From an uncultured Clostridia bacterium (GTDB lineage Bacteria; Bacillota; Clostridia; Oscillospirales; CAG-272), in the NCBI GenBank assembly GCA_946618395.1, contig CAMOLD010000003.1, forward strand, positions 1 to 32,882: a DNA stretch of 32,882 bases, read 5' to 3'. Shown here one piece after another: positions 1 to 9,404 of this stretch. Position numbers and translations under genes: made by a program. How positions within the stretch are numbered: position 1 is the first letter of the stretch; every line of letters begins with the position of its first letter. A model generated the notes under the pieces. It was not told the origin of the DNA and made no database searches. It worked only from the letters and a program-made list of their open reading frames with translations.

Positions 1-1412
1 GGATATTTGGGATAGAACATCCGCTCAATCAGCGGTCCGCCGCCGTTTTGCGGCTGATAATCCACCAGTTTGGAGACTGCGCCCGCGCCAACGGCGATGA
101 TGGAATGCACTTCTTCCATCATATAGATATTATATGCCGCTTCTTTGCCTTCCAGCGCAAAGCCAACATTTTCATAATTGCCAACGGTGTTTTTTTGCCG
201 ATACATATAGTAGGGCTTATACCCTTCCTGCGAGGTTTTGAGCTGCGAATAGTCCACGCATTTGCCGGCGTCTCCCCCGCGCAAAGAATAGATATGGCTA
301 TCCTGCCGCAAAATATCCGCCGCTTTTTTGACGCAAAAGGTATGAACGGTAATATTTTCCGGCCGCAAGGTTAAAATTTGGTCAAAGGTTTTGGAAAATG
401 TTTTGAAACTGTCGCCGGGCAAACCGACGATCAGATCGGTATTCACGGTTGGAATGCCGGAATTCCGCGCCAAATCGTAAGCGCGGAAGAAATCCGCCGC
501 CGTATGGCATCTGCCAATGCCGGCAAGCACTTCGTCGCAAAGCGTTTGCGGATTGACGCAGGTTCTTGTAACGCCGTATTCCTTTGCAACGGCAAGTTTT
601 TCGGCGGTAATGGTGTCCGCTCTGCCGGCTTCCAGCGTAAATTCTTCCAAACCGGAAATGTCGGTTTCCTCATTGATCAGAAAGAGCAGTTCGCGCAACT
701 GATCGGCCGAAAGAATGGTTGGCGTTCCGCCGCCGATGTAGATGGTTTTCAGGCGCAAGCCAAGTTTGCGGATGGTTTGAAAGTTTGCGCGCAGGTCGGT
801 TTTCAGTTTTTGCAGATATTCCGGGATCAAAGCCAGCAATTTTTTGGAAGTATAGGAAACAAAGGAGCAATAGGAGCACCGCGTGGGGCAAAACGGAATG
901 GAAATATACATACTGCAATCGCGCGGGTCCGGCGTTCCAATCAGCTTTTGCTCGGCAAGCGCCACGTCGGTTGCAAGCGCCGCTTTTTTGGGAATGACAA
1001 AATATTCATTCGTCAAAATGCGCTTGGTGCGCGTTTTGCTGACGCCGCGGCGCAAAAGATCGGTTGCAACTTTGGAGGGTCGAACACCGGTAAGCATTCC
1101 CCAAGAAGGGCGATAACCCAGCAGTTCCCCCCAGGCGGAAACAACCGCCGCACCGCAAACCATTTTTGCCGTTTTTTCCTCGGTATAATACGGCGAAAAA
1201 TCCAATGCGCGGCTGCAAACCGCCTTTTCGCCGTTGCATTTGACGGTGGCTTTGGCGCTGTATCCGTTGGCGCGTTTTGTCAGTTTCAGGCGCAGTTCCG
1301 GCGCGCCCTGCTCATTTTGCGCCGCAACGCCGAATTTTTCCCCGGGGAAAAAGATCATGCACAACGTTTGAACATAATATACGTTGATATCCCCGTCTAA
1401 AATCAATTTCAT
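1..1412 (-). CDS. hemZ: Coproporphyrinogen III oxidase-like radical SAM protein (HemZ family), 3' end outside the window
   Basis: Manual minus-strand translation from ATG at 1412 (MKLILDGDINVYYVQTLCMIFFPGEKFG...) is open to position 1. It contains the radical SAM motif CPTRCSYCSF and YIGGGTPT. The ORF track omits it because it runs off the edge. Confidence 0.88.
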   Translation of the reverse strand, partial: MKLILDGDINVYYVQTLCMIFFPGEKFGVAAQNEQGAPELRLKLTKRANGYSAKATVKCNGEKAVCSRALDFSPYYTEEKTAKMVCGAAVVSAWGELLGYRPSWGMLTGVRPSKVATDLLRRGVSKTRTKRILTNEYFVIPKKAALATDVALAEQKLIGTPDPRDCSMYISIPFCPTRCSYCSFVSYTSKKLLALIPEYLQKLKTDLRANFQTIRKLGLRLKTIYIGGGTPTILSADQLRELLFLINEETDISGLEEFTLEAGRADTITAEKLAVAKEYGVTRTCVNPQTLCDEVLAGIGRCHTAADFFRAYDLARNSGIPTVNTDLIVGLPGDSFKTFSKTFDQILTLRPENITVHTFCVKKAADILRQDSHIYSLRGGDAGKCVDYSQLKTSQEGYKPYYMYRQKNTVGNYENVGFALEGKEAAYNIYMMEEVHSIIAVGAGAVSKLVDYQPQNGGGPLIERMFYPKY

Positions 1413-1452
1413 GCTTCAAATCCTTCTGCAAAGCCAAAAAGGCGATGCCGTT

Positions 1453-1908
1453 TTATTTCTTTTTGAGGGCTTCGGTATCCAAAAGAATGGTGACCGGTCC
1501 GTCATTGACCAGCGTGACCTGCATATCTGCGCCGAAAACGCCGCATTCCGTTTTTTCAACGCTTTGGCGGATTCTTTCTTTGAAGAGCTCGTAAAGCCTG
1601 TTTGCCAGTTGCGGCGGCGCCGATTCCAAAAAGTCCGGCCGGTTGCCGTGACGGCAGTTTGCCAAAAGGGTGAATTGGGAAACGACCAGAACCTCTCCGC
1701 CAACATCCAAAACCGAACGGTTCATTTTTCCGTTTTCATCCGAAAAAATACGAAGTTTCAATATTTTTTCGGCAAGAATGCCAACCTTGTTCTCCGAATC
1801 CCCGTTTGCAACGCCGAGCAAAATCAAAAGTCCTTGCCCGATGGAGCCAACCGTTTGCCCTTCAATTTTGACGTTTGCGCTTTGAACGCGCTGAATAACT
1901 GCTTTCAT
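1453..1908 (-). CDS. dtd: D-aminoacyl-tRNA deacylase
   Basis: [33 protein letters not shown]... is typical of Dtd, with [18 protein letters not shown]; it lies beside relA. Confidence 0.95.
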   Translation of the reverse strand: MKAVIQRVQSANVKIEGQTVGSIGQGLLILLGVANGDSENKVGILAEKILKLRIFSDENGKMNRSVLDVGGEVLVVSQFTLLANCRHGNRPDFLESAPPQLANRLYELFKERIRQSVEKTECGVFGADMQVTLVNDGPVTILLDTEALKKK

Positions 1909-1923
1909 GGATTTTCCTCCGCG

Positions 1924-4149
1924 TCAGGCAAATCCGCGCGAAATGCGGCGGACGCCCGCCAAAGATTGCAGGCGCGAAACGATGGATTGATAATGATCGG
2001 TGTTCTTACAGCCGATTTTCAGGTTGAGAATGGAGCCGTCCTCGTTTTTGCTGACGGCGTTGATTTGCAGGATGGAAACCCGCATTTCCGCCAAAACCGC
2101 GGTAATTTCCGCTAAAATGCCAATGCGGTCGTCCACCCAGATTTGCAAAAGCGCTTCGTAAAATCCGGTATAGTTTCCGTCATCGGCGCTCTCCCAGTAT
2201 GCCTCTTTCCAGCGGTCGGCGTTTTCCGAATTTTTTCTGCCCTCAATCACGTTCGGGCAATCGATTTTATGAATGGAAATGCCGAATCCTTTGGTCACAA
2301 AACCGATGATGGGGTCACCGGGTAAGGGATTGCAACATTTTGCAAACTTGATCATGCAGCCGTGTTCCCCGTCCACAACAACGCCACCGTTCGAGCGCAT
2401 ATTGTGCGGTTTGTGCAGTTGCACTTTCTCAGGCGTGAGTTCGACTTTGGGCTCGTCATCTTCAATATGGACAACCCGTTTGCAATCCTCCGGCAGGCGG
2501 TTGATAAACTTGGAAATTGCCAGGCCGCCATAGCCGATGGCATTGTAAAAATCCTCGTTGCTGTTGTATCCGAACCGCTCGGAGATGCCTTTGACGATCT
2601 CTTCCCTTTGCGCTTCGGTCACCGGTCCCCGGCAGATTTTGCGAATCTCGGTTTCCACCATATTTTTGCCGAGGATGACGTTGTCGGTCTTTTGTTCCTT
2701 TTTGAACCAGGCGCGAATTTTGGAGCGCGCACTGCTTGTTTTGACGATATTCAGCCAATCGCGGCTAGGGCCTTTGGCGGATGCGGAAGTCAGAATTTCC
2801 ACAATCTCGCCGTTTTGAAGTGTGCGGTCGATCGGAACGATCATCCCGTTGATTTTACCGCCAATCATCTTGTTGCCGATTGCCGAGTGGACGGCATAGG
2901 CAAAGTCGATCACGTTCGCCCCGTTGGGCAACGAGATCACGTCCCCTTTGGGGGTAAAGACGAACACTTCGTCGTGGAAAATGTCGGTTTTGAAGGCGCT
3001 CAAAAATTCGTCGGGATCGCGCGTGCTGTCCTCAGCTTCCAAAAGCCCTGCAATCCATTCCAGTTTGCGGTCAATTTCCTCTTTGGAAGTGACGCCCGAT
3101 TTATATTTCCAGTGCGCGGCAATGCCGTATTCGGCAATTTGGTGCATTTCCCAGGTCCGGATTTGCACCTCAAACGGAATGCCGTCCCGACCGATGACCG
3201 TTGTATGCAAAGAGCGGTAAAGGTTGGGCTTTGGCGTAGAGATATAATCCTTGAATCTTCCCGGAACCGAATTGAACATTTCGTGGATCAATCCCAGCGC
3301 GGTATAGCATTCCAGCTCGGTATCCACAATAATCCGCATGGCGTAAAAGTCGTAAATCTCGTCAAACGACTTGTTTTGCGTAAACATTTTTTTGTAGATG
3401 GAATAAACCGATTTGATACGCCCTTCCAGAGAAAAATGGATTTTGTTTTCCTTGAGTTTTTGAGAAACCTGCGCGCGGATTTTTTCGATAAAGTTCAGGT
3501 TTTCTCCGTATTTTTCTTCGATATACTTTTGAATTTCCTGGTATCCGATGGGGTCAAGATATTGCAGGCTCAAGCTCTCCAGCTCCTGCTTGATGCGCTG
3601 CATACCAAGGCGGTGTGCCAAAGGGGCATAGACGTGCATGGTCTCCAAAGCGGTCAAACGGCGCTTTTCGTCCGGCTTTGCGTCCAGCGTTCGCATATTG
3701 TGGAGCCTGTCGCAAAGCTTGATGAAAATGACCCGGATATCCCGCGACATGGCAAGCAACATTTTACGCAGGTTCTCGATTTCGGCTTCCTCTTTATCCT
3801 CCACCTGCATCAAAACAATTTTGGTCAAACCGTCAACCAGCCCGGCAACCTCTTTGCCAAAACGCGTCTCAATTTCTTTGAGGTTGGTTTTATCGGCGCA
3901 ATCCTCAACGGTATCATGCAAAAGCGCGGCGCAAATAGAATCGGTATCCAGTTCCAGCCCCGCAACAATCTCGGCAACGGCAACCGGATGGGAAATATAG
4001 GGGGTTCCGTCCGCCCGCATTTGCCCCTCGTGCAGTTCTTTGGCATAGTCAAACGCTTTTTGTATTTTTTCGGTATCATAATTTTTCCCGGTTGCGGCAA
4101 GGATGTTTAACAACCTTGTAATATCCGTTCTGACAGCGGAATTGCTCAT
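1924..4149 (-). CDS. relA: Bifunctional (p)ppGpp synthetase/hydrolase (RelA/SpoT, Rel)
   Basis: 741 aa with HD domain (ISHPVAVAEI...ALLHDTVED), synthetase domain, TGS (VFTPKGDVISLPNGANVIDFAYAVHS) and C-terminal ACT region. Confidence 0.97.
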   Translation of the reverse strand: MSNSAVRTDITRLLNILAATGKNYDTEKIQKAFDYAKELHEGQMRADGTPYISHPVAVAEIVAGLELDTDSICAALLHDTVEDCADKTNLKEIETRFGKEVAGLVDGLTKIVLMQVEDKEEAEIENLRKMLLAMSRDIRVIFIKLCDRLHNMRTLDAKPDEKRRLTALETMHVYAPLAHRLGMQRIKQELESLSLQYLDPIGYQEIQKYIEEKYGENLNFIEKIRAQVSQKLKENKIHFSLEGRIKSVYSIYKKMFTQNKSFDEIYDFYAMRIIVDTELECYTALGLIHEMFNSVPGRFKDYISTPKPNLYRSLHTTVIGRDGIPFEVQIRTWEMHQIAEYGIAAHWKYKSGVTSKEEIDRKLEWIAGLLEAEDSTRDPDEFLSAFKTDIFHDEVFVFTPKGDVISLPNGANVIDFAYAVHSAIGNKMIGGKINGMIVPIDRTLQNGEIVEILTSASAKGPSRDWLNIVKTSSARSKIRAWFKKEQKTDNVILGKNMVETEIRKICRGPVTEAQREEIVKGISERFGYNSNEDFYNAIGYGGLAISKFINRLPEDCKRVVHIEDDEPKVELTPEKVQLHKPHNMRSNGGVVVDGEHGCMIKFAKCCNPLPGDPIIGFVTKGFGISIHKIDCPNVIEGRKNSENADRWKEAYWESADDGNYTGFYEALLQIWVDDRIGILAEITAVLAEMRVSILQINAVSKNEDGSILNLKIGCKNTDHYQSIVSRLQSLAGVRRISRGFA

Positions 4150-4191
4150 GGGACGATCCCCTCCTTTCCTGCTTGAATGTTCATTTAAAAA

Positions 4192-6339
4192 TCATTGCTG
4201 CGATTGGCGCAATTTTTGGAGCAGCTGCGATTGTTCCAAATCGGTTTTTTCGGGATTCGGATTCCATTCCATGACAAAATAATCCCTTCCCGGCTCGCTG
4301 AAAGCGCAAAGGTTCAATTCCTGCAAAATTTGCAGGCAAAAGCGTATTTTTGCATAGGTAAATCCGCTTTCAATTTGGTTCAACGCGCGTTGCAAGCGGC
4401 GCACGGGAAAGCAGGATTTTCCGTTCTCATGTTCTTTTCGTAAATACTGGTAAACTGCCGCAAGGTCTTTTCGATCCGGCAAAATCTGCTCAGACGCGGA
4501 AAAAGATTCCCCTGCCGCAACCGCCTCGTATCTTGCGCGCTCGGAAAGAAACACCAGCTCTTCCTCTTCGGCATAGGCGGCGTCCTGCAACAGCATTTGC
4601 ACGCGCACCGTTCCGTTGAACTCGTTGGCGTCCAAGCGGAACAAAAAATCGGCATATTCGCCCTCTTCAAAGGGCAAATCGGTAATTCCTTTGCCAAACC
4701 AAACGGCAACCATGGAAAGCCCGTCTTTTTCCAACTGCAAACGGATGTGCTTTCCGCCGCTCATCGGCGTAATTCTGGTAACCTTTGCCTTTTGCAAAAG
4801 GAAATTCGGGGTCGGGTTTCCGTTTCCGTAGGGTTCCAAAAGGCGAATCTCCTCGACCAGGCGCAATGTCATTTCGCCGATTTCCAAAGTGCAATCAGCA
4901 TCCTTTTGCAAACAGAAGTCGCCTTCCGTATGCGTTTCGGCATAGTCGTTTAACCGGCGGCGCAACGCCGGAACATCCTTTTTGCGCACCGAAAGCCCGG
5001 CGGCAAGCTCATGCCCCCCGTAACGAAGCAATAAATCCTTGCATTCGGCAAGCGCGTTGACAAGGTTCAAACCCTTGATACTGCGACCGGAGCCTTTTCC
5101 GGAACCGTCTTCCGATCCGTCATACGAGATCAGAATACAGGGCAAGCCATACCGCTCGGTAATGCGAGAGGCAACGATGCCGATAATGCCTGTATGCCAG
5201 TTGTCATTGTCGAGAACGATGACCCTGCTGCGTTCCTCTTTGGGCATTTCCTCAATCATGCGGAACGCCTCTTCGGCGATCTGCGTTTCTTCGGTTTGCC
5301 TTGCAAGGTTCAAATCGCAAAGCTGGTTTGCATAATGGGTTGCGCCGGAAAGCGTTTTGGCAAGCAAAAGCTCGACCGCAATTCCCGCCTCGGCAACCCG
5401 ACCGGCGGCATTGATGCGCGGCGCGATGACAAACCCGATATAAGCAGATGTAATTTTGCGCTGTTTGGTTCTTCCCGGACCGGCGGCAGCCTCCATCAGC
5501 GCCTGCAAGCCGGGTCGGCAATTTGACTCCATATCGGCAATTCCCTTGGCAACCAACAGCCTGTTTTCGTCAATCACCGGCATAACGTCCGCAATGGTGC
5601 CAACGGCAACCAGATCGGCATAGGCGTTGCTGATTTTCATAACGGCTTCCAGTGGTTCTTTACCCTCTTTTTCAAACTGCTTGATCTCCATGGCGCAGGC
5701 AAGTTTGAAGGCAACGCCAACGCCGGCAAGCTCGCAAAACGGATAGGTATCGTCCGCCCGGTGCGGATTGACCACTGCGCAACACTCCGGAATTTCGGGG
5801 CGGCAGGCATGGTGATCGGTGACAATCGTTTCAATGCCTTTGCGCTTTGCGTAGGCAATTTCCTCAATGGAAGTAATGCCGGTATCCACCGTTACAATCA
5901 GCGAGACGCCTTTGCTTTTCAGCAAATCGATGGCATAGGCGGAAAGTCCGTAGCCCTCTTTGCTCCGGCTGGGGATATAGTATCCGACATCGGCGCCTTT
6001 TTCCGAAAGATATAAATATAAAAGGCTTGTGGCGGTGGCGCCGTCCACGTCGTAATCGCCGAAAACGGCGATTCTTTCTTTTTGGTCCAGCGCGCGTTGC
6101 AGGCGCGCAACCGCGCGGTCCATATCTTTCATCAAAAACGGATCGTGCGGCATCAAATCCGAAAAATGCAGAAAACGCTGGGCGGTTTCCGGCGTGGAAT
6201 AGCCGCGCAGACAGAGCAATTTTGCGGTTGTAGAGGTAATTTTTAACGAGGAAGACAGATGGGAGACGGCTAAATTCAATTCCGCATTGGCAGAATCGAA
6301 CAAAACGCGCCATTTTGATTGTTGTGCAGACGGTTCCAT
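4192..6339 (-). CDS. recJ: Single-stranded-DNA-specific exonuclease RecJ
   Basis: 715 aa with DHH-family motifs GDYDVDGATATSLLYLYL, VTVDTGI, VTDHH and GGHELAAGLS. Confidence 0.95.
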   Translation of the reverse strand: MEPSAQQSKWRVLFDSANAELNLAVSHLSSSLKITSTTAKLLCLRGYSTPETAQRFLHFSDLMPHDPFLMKDMDRAVARLQRALDQKERIAVFGDYDVDGATATSLLYLYLSEKGADVGYYIPSRSKEGYGLSAYAIDLLKSKGVSLIVTVDTGITSIEEIAYAKRKGIETIVTDHHACRPEIPECCAVVNPHRADDTYPFCELAGVGVAFKLACAMEIKQFEKEGKEPLEAVMKISNAYADLVAVGTIADVMPVIDENRLLVAKGIADMESNCRPGLQALMEAAAGPGRTKQRKITSAYIGFVIAPRINAAGRVAEAGIAVELLLAKTLSGATHYANQLCDLNLARQTEETQIAEEAFRMIEEMPKEERSRVIVLDNDNWHTGIIGIVASRITERYGLPCILISYDGSEDGSGKGSGRSIKGLNLVNALAECKDLLLRYGGHELAAGLSVRKKDVPALRRRLNDYAETHTEGDFCLQKDADCTLEIGEMTLRLVEEIRLLEPYGNGNPTPNFLLQKAKVTRITPMSGGKHIRLQLEKDGLSMVAVWFGKGITDLPFEEGEYADFLFRLDANEFNGTVRVQMLLQDAAYAEEEELVFLSERARYEAVAAGESFSASEQILPDRKDLAAVYQYLRKEHENGKSCFPVRRLQRALNQIESGFTYAKIRFCLQILQELNLCAFSEPGRDYFVMEWNPNPEKTDLEQSQLLQKLRQSQQ

Positions 6340-6372
6340 AAAGCCGCTCCTTTCTTTGAATTTTTTGATTGT

Positions 6373-8010
6373 TTATTGTCCGGCAATTCCGCCAAACCGC
6401 CTCATCAATGCCTCCGCCGAGCGAAGCCCGTCCACGGCGGCGCTGGTAATTCCGCCGGCATATCCGGCACCTTCGCCGCACGGATAAATAGTATCATGCC
6501 CGAATGCGGTTCGATCTTCAAGCAGGCGCAAGATGCGCACCGGCGCCGAGGTTCGCGTTTCGGCGGCGGTCAAAATGGTGTCCGGCGCGTCGTAGCCTTC
6601 CAGCTTTTTGCCAAACGAGGAGAAGGCATAGCGCAAAGATTTCGTTACAAAATGCGGGAAAATACCGCAAAAATCGGCAATTTGAACCTTGCCGGAACGA
6701 TAGGAAGGCAACACGCGGGAAGGTTCCGTTCCCCGGAAGCCGTCCATCAAATCGCCCAGCGTCATCACGGGGGCAACATAGTTTCCTTTGCCGGCGGCAA
6801 ACGCGGCGCGCTCGATTTTGCGCTGGAAAACGATGGCACCAAGCGCAAGATTTCCGTTGACCGGCGCATAATCCGCGCAGGAAAGCGAAACGGCAACCGC
6901 GGCGTTGGCGTTTTTCCCGTTTCTTGCATGGTTGCTCATTCCGTTGACGACAAGACCGCCCTCCTCGGACGCGGCGGCAACGACCTCGCCGCCCGGACAC
7001 ATACAAAAAGTATAAACGCCGCGCGCGCCTTTGGTGTCCGAAAGCGCATATTCGGCATGACCGAGATTGGGGTGCCCGGCAAAATCGCCGTAAAGCGCAC
7101 GGTCGATATCGCTTTGCAAGTGCTCGGCGCGCACGCCGACCGAAATTGGCTTTGCCTCTATGGAAAACTGCTTTTGCAACAGCATTTCATAGGTGTCGCG
7201 CGCGCTGTGTCCGAGCGCCAGCACCATGGCGCCGCAACAAAACTCGCCTTTGTTTGTAAAAACGGTGATCGTTCCATCGGCTTGCTCGCAAAAATTGTCC
7301 ATTCGCGTGCGGTAAAGCACCGTTCCGCCCAACCGCTCAATCTCTTTCAACATTCCGGAAATGACCCGGCGCAAAACGTCGGTTCCGATATGCGGTTTTG
7401 CCAGGGTCAAAATTTCTTCCGGCGCACCAAAGCGGCAAAAGGTTTGCAACACATAGTTGCAATAGGGATCGTGGATCCGGGTAATCAATTTCCCGTCCGA
7501 AAAGGTCCCGGCGCCGCCGGCACCAAACTGAATATTGGAGTCGGGATCCAGAATGCCGTCCCGCAGAAATTTTTCAACCGAGCGCACCCGGTCCTCAATC
7601 GAATCGCCGCGGTCGATGATCACCGGGGCATATCCGCTTTGGGCAAGCAGGAGCGCACTGAACAGCCCGGCAGGTCCCATGCCGACAACCAGCGGCGGCG
7701 CCTGCAAGCGCTCCGTTCCGCGCACCGGGTTTGGCAATTCCTCCCGCAGCTCGCGCAGTTCCGCGCGTTTTCGGAGTGCCTCCGGTATCGGTGCCTCCGA
7801 TTCGACCGCAACCGAGGAAACAAAGCGGATATCCTCTTTGCGGCGCGCGTCAACAGAGCGTTTATAAAGCCGAAAATGAAGCGACCGGAGAGAAATTCCC
7901 CTGCGCTTCATTTTATCGGCTGCCGCTTTACAAATTTCCTCGCCGCTTGCCGAGACCGGCGTTTTGACGCCTTCCAGCAAATAGCGATAAATCGGCTTGT
8001 TATCCGGCAT
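6373..8010 (-). CDS. NAD(P)/FAD-dependent dehydrogenase, COG2509-like
   Basis: 545 aa with FAD-binding motif VVGMGPAGLFSALLLAQSGYAPVIIDRGD and C-terminal YPCGEGAGYAGGITSAAVDGLRSAEAL. Confidence 0.9.
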   Translation of the reverse strand: MPDNKPIYRYLLEGVKTPVSASGEEICKAAADKMKRRGISLRSLHFRLYKRSVDARRKEDIRFVSSVAVESEAPIPEALRKRAELRELREELPNPVRGTERLQAPPLVVGMGPAGLFSALLLAQSGYAPVIIDRGDSIEDRVRSVEKFLRDGILDPDSNIQFGAGGAGTFSDGKLITRIHDPYCNYVLQTFCRFGAPEEILTLAKPHIGTDVLRRVISGMLKEIERLGGTVLYRTRMDNFCEQADGTITVFTNKGEFCCGAMVLALGHSARDTYEMLLQKQFSIEAKPISVGVRAEHLQSDIDRALYGDFAGHPNLGHAEYALSDTKGARGVYTFCMCPGGEVVAAASEEGGLVVNGMSNHARNGKNANAAVAVSLSCADYAPVNGNLALGAIVFQRKIERAAFAAGKGNYVAPVMTLGDLMDGFRGTEPSRVLPSYRSGKVQIADFCGIFPHFVTKSLRYAFSSFGKKLEGYDAPDTILTAAETRTSAPVRILRLLEDRTAFGHDTIYPCGEGAGYAGGITSAAVDGLRSAEALMRRFGGIAGQ

Positions 8011-8218
8011 TGGATTCTACTTGTTCGGTGCTTGCCGAATTGGGATGGAAGAAAGAATATTTTTTATAATCCGAGTTTGTCAGATTGACCACCAACAGCC
8101 AAATGACAACCGCCAAAAGCAGGCAGATGAGAAAAGGCAGGAAGCGAAAACGGCGGACTTGATTTTCTGCGGCTTCTTTTTTCTTGTTGTAATGTCCCAG
8201 CGTGTTTTTTGCTTTCAT
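8000..8218 (-). CDS. 72-aa single-TM protein resembling only the N-terminal membrane segment of CdaR/YbbR
   Basis: MKAKNTLGHYNKKKEAAENQVRRFRFLPFLICLLLAVVIWLLVVNLTNSD...; follows cdaA and overlaps the next gene by 11 nt. Confidence 0.7.
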   Translation of the reverse strand: MKAKNTLGHYNKKKEAAENQVRRFRFLPFLICLLLAVVIWLLVVNLTNSDYKKYSFFHPNSASTEQVESNAG

Positions 8219-8221
8219 TGC

Positions 8222-9241
8222 TTATCTCCCTCCTTTTTTGTTGGAATTGTTGTCGTTCAACAGTTCGGGAATTCCCGGCTTGGGCAGGGGCATTTCCAGC
8301 TGTTCCCCTTCGCTCTTTTGCGGTTCCGGATCGGTGTTTGAGCGGTTGATGAGTTGCTCCAAGCGCTCCTGGAAGAGCTTTTTGGATTCCTCGCGGCGGC
8401 GGCGCAAATAAAGCTCGCCGGCAAGATAGGTCATCAAAATATCCTCCAGCATTTCGCGGTCAACACCGCGCAAAAGTTTGCCCTCCTGCGCAACCGAAAC
8501 CTTTCCGGTTTGCTCGGAAACCACAACAACCAGCGAGTCACTGACCTCACTGATACCAACGGCGGCGCGGTGACGCGTTCCCAAATTGCCAAAGTTGATG
8601 TTGTTCTTTGCGGAAGGAAGCACAACGCTTGCCGCATAAATGCGGAAATCCCGAATGACCACGGCGCCGTCATGAAGCGGCGCTTTATCAAAGAAGATGC
8701 TGGTAAGCATATGCGAAGTGATTCTTGCGTCGACCAGTTTGCCGGACTCAATATATTCGCCAAGCTTGGTCAGACCTTCAAAAACGATGAGCGCACCGGT
8801 TTGATTTTCGGACATTTCAAAAACGGCGTTCAGAGTTTGCTGCGTAACCTCTTTTGCAAGCGGATACAGCTTTTTGGGCAATGTATCGCTCCGCGGCGCA
8901 AACAAGCGCGAGTTTGCAATCCGTTCCAAAGCGTCCCGGATTTCGGGCTGGAACAGCACAACAACGCAAAGGAAGAAGACCCCTGCCGCCAAACGGATCA
9001 AGAATGTCAGCGCCGGCATGTGGAAGGCGGATACAACCAGGCTCAAAATAACAACGATCACCAAGCCCAAAAGCACCCGGCCGGCACGTCTTGCCTTTGC
9101 AAAACGATACAGCGCATAGAGCAAAAAAGTAAGTATTAAAATATCGACAAGATCGTAGGGCCCGAAATAACGAAACGGATCTACGATTTTATCCATGACA
9201 AACGTGCGGATGATATTCCAAAGCCGTTCAAAGAATGACAT
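8222..9241 (-). CDS. cdaA: Diadenylate cyclase CdaA (c-di-AMP synthase); start chosen at MSFFERLW rather than the ORF-track start
   Basis: DisA_N motifs DGAVVIRDFRIYAASVVLP and GTRHRAAVGISEVSDSLVVVVSEQTG; N-terminal TM segments; start preceded by GGAGGGG. Confidence 0.95.
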   Translation of the reverse strand: MSFFERLWNIIRTFVMDKIVDPFRYFGPYDLVDILILTFLLYALYRFAKARRAGRVLLGLVIVVILSLVVSAFHMPALTFLIRLAAGVFFLCVVVLFQPEIRDALERIANSRLFAPRSDTLPKKLYPLAKEVTQQTLNAVFEMSENQTGALIVFEGLTKLGEYIESGKLVDARITSHMLTSIFFDKAPLHDGAVVIRDFRIYAASVVLPSAKNNINFGNLGTRHRAAVGISEVSDSLVVVVSEQTGKVSVAQEGKLLRGVDREMLEDILMTYLAGELYLRRRREESKKLFQERLEQLINRSNTDPEPQKSEGEQLEMPLPKPGIPELLNDNNSNKKGGR

Positions 9242-9293
9242 AATTCCCCTCCGTCCGAAAAATGCGATTGAGTCAAAATGGCTATACAAAGAT

Positions 9294-9322
9294 ATTATAT
9301 CATAGTTAATTCTATTTTCCAA
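9294..9322 (-). promoter_or_regulatory. Sigma-A-type promoter upstream of cdaA
   Basis: Minus strand: TTGGAA - 17 nt - TATAAT. Confidence 0.75.
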
Positions 9323-9354
9323 TAGCTTTTTTGAAAAAAAGCAAAAATTTGTTG

Positions 9355-9385
9355 AAAAAAAGGACAAGCCCTTGCCGGTTTGCCC
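9355..9385 (-). terminator. Intrinsic terminator after pncB
   Basis: Minus strand: GGGCAAACCGGCAAGGGCTTGTCC followed by TTTTTTT, just downstream of the pncB stop. Confidence 0.6.
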
Positions 9386-9404
9386 TTTTGATTTCAGCTT
9401 TTGA

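Noticed and set aside
378-2115. Long plus-strand ORFs (378-1400, 1384-2115) opposite hemZ and dtd
   Set aside because: Antisense of well-supported hemZ and dtd frames; no motifs or RBS context.
2362-4110. 582-aa plus-strand ORF opposite relA
   Set aside because: Shadow ORF: the minus-strand frame encodes a clear RelA/SpoT. The antisense frame shows no recognisable motifs and is open because of codon bias.
4308-4325. tRNA T-loop-like strings GGTTCAATTCC and GGTTCAAACCC (near 4312 and 5064)
   Set aside because: Both lie inside the recJ coding frame and lack a surrounding acceptor stem or anticodon arm.
6319-8088. 589-aa plus-strand ORF opposite the FAD protein gene
   Set aside because: Shadow ORF; low-complexity Arg/Gly/Phe-rich translation with no domain, and the opposite strand encodes a clear flavoprotein.
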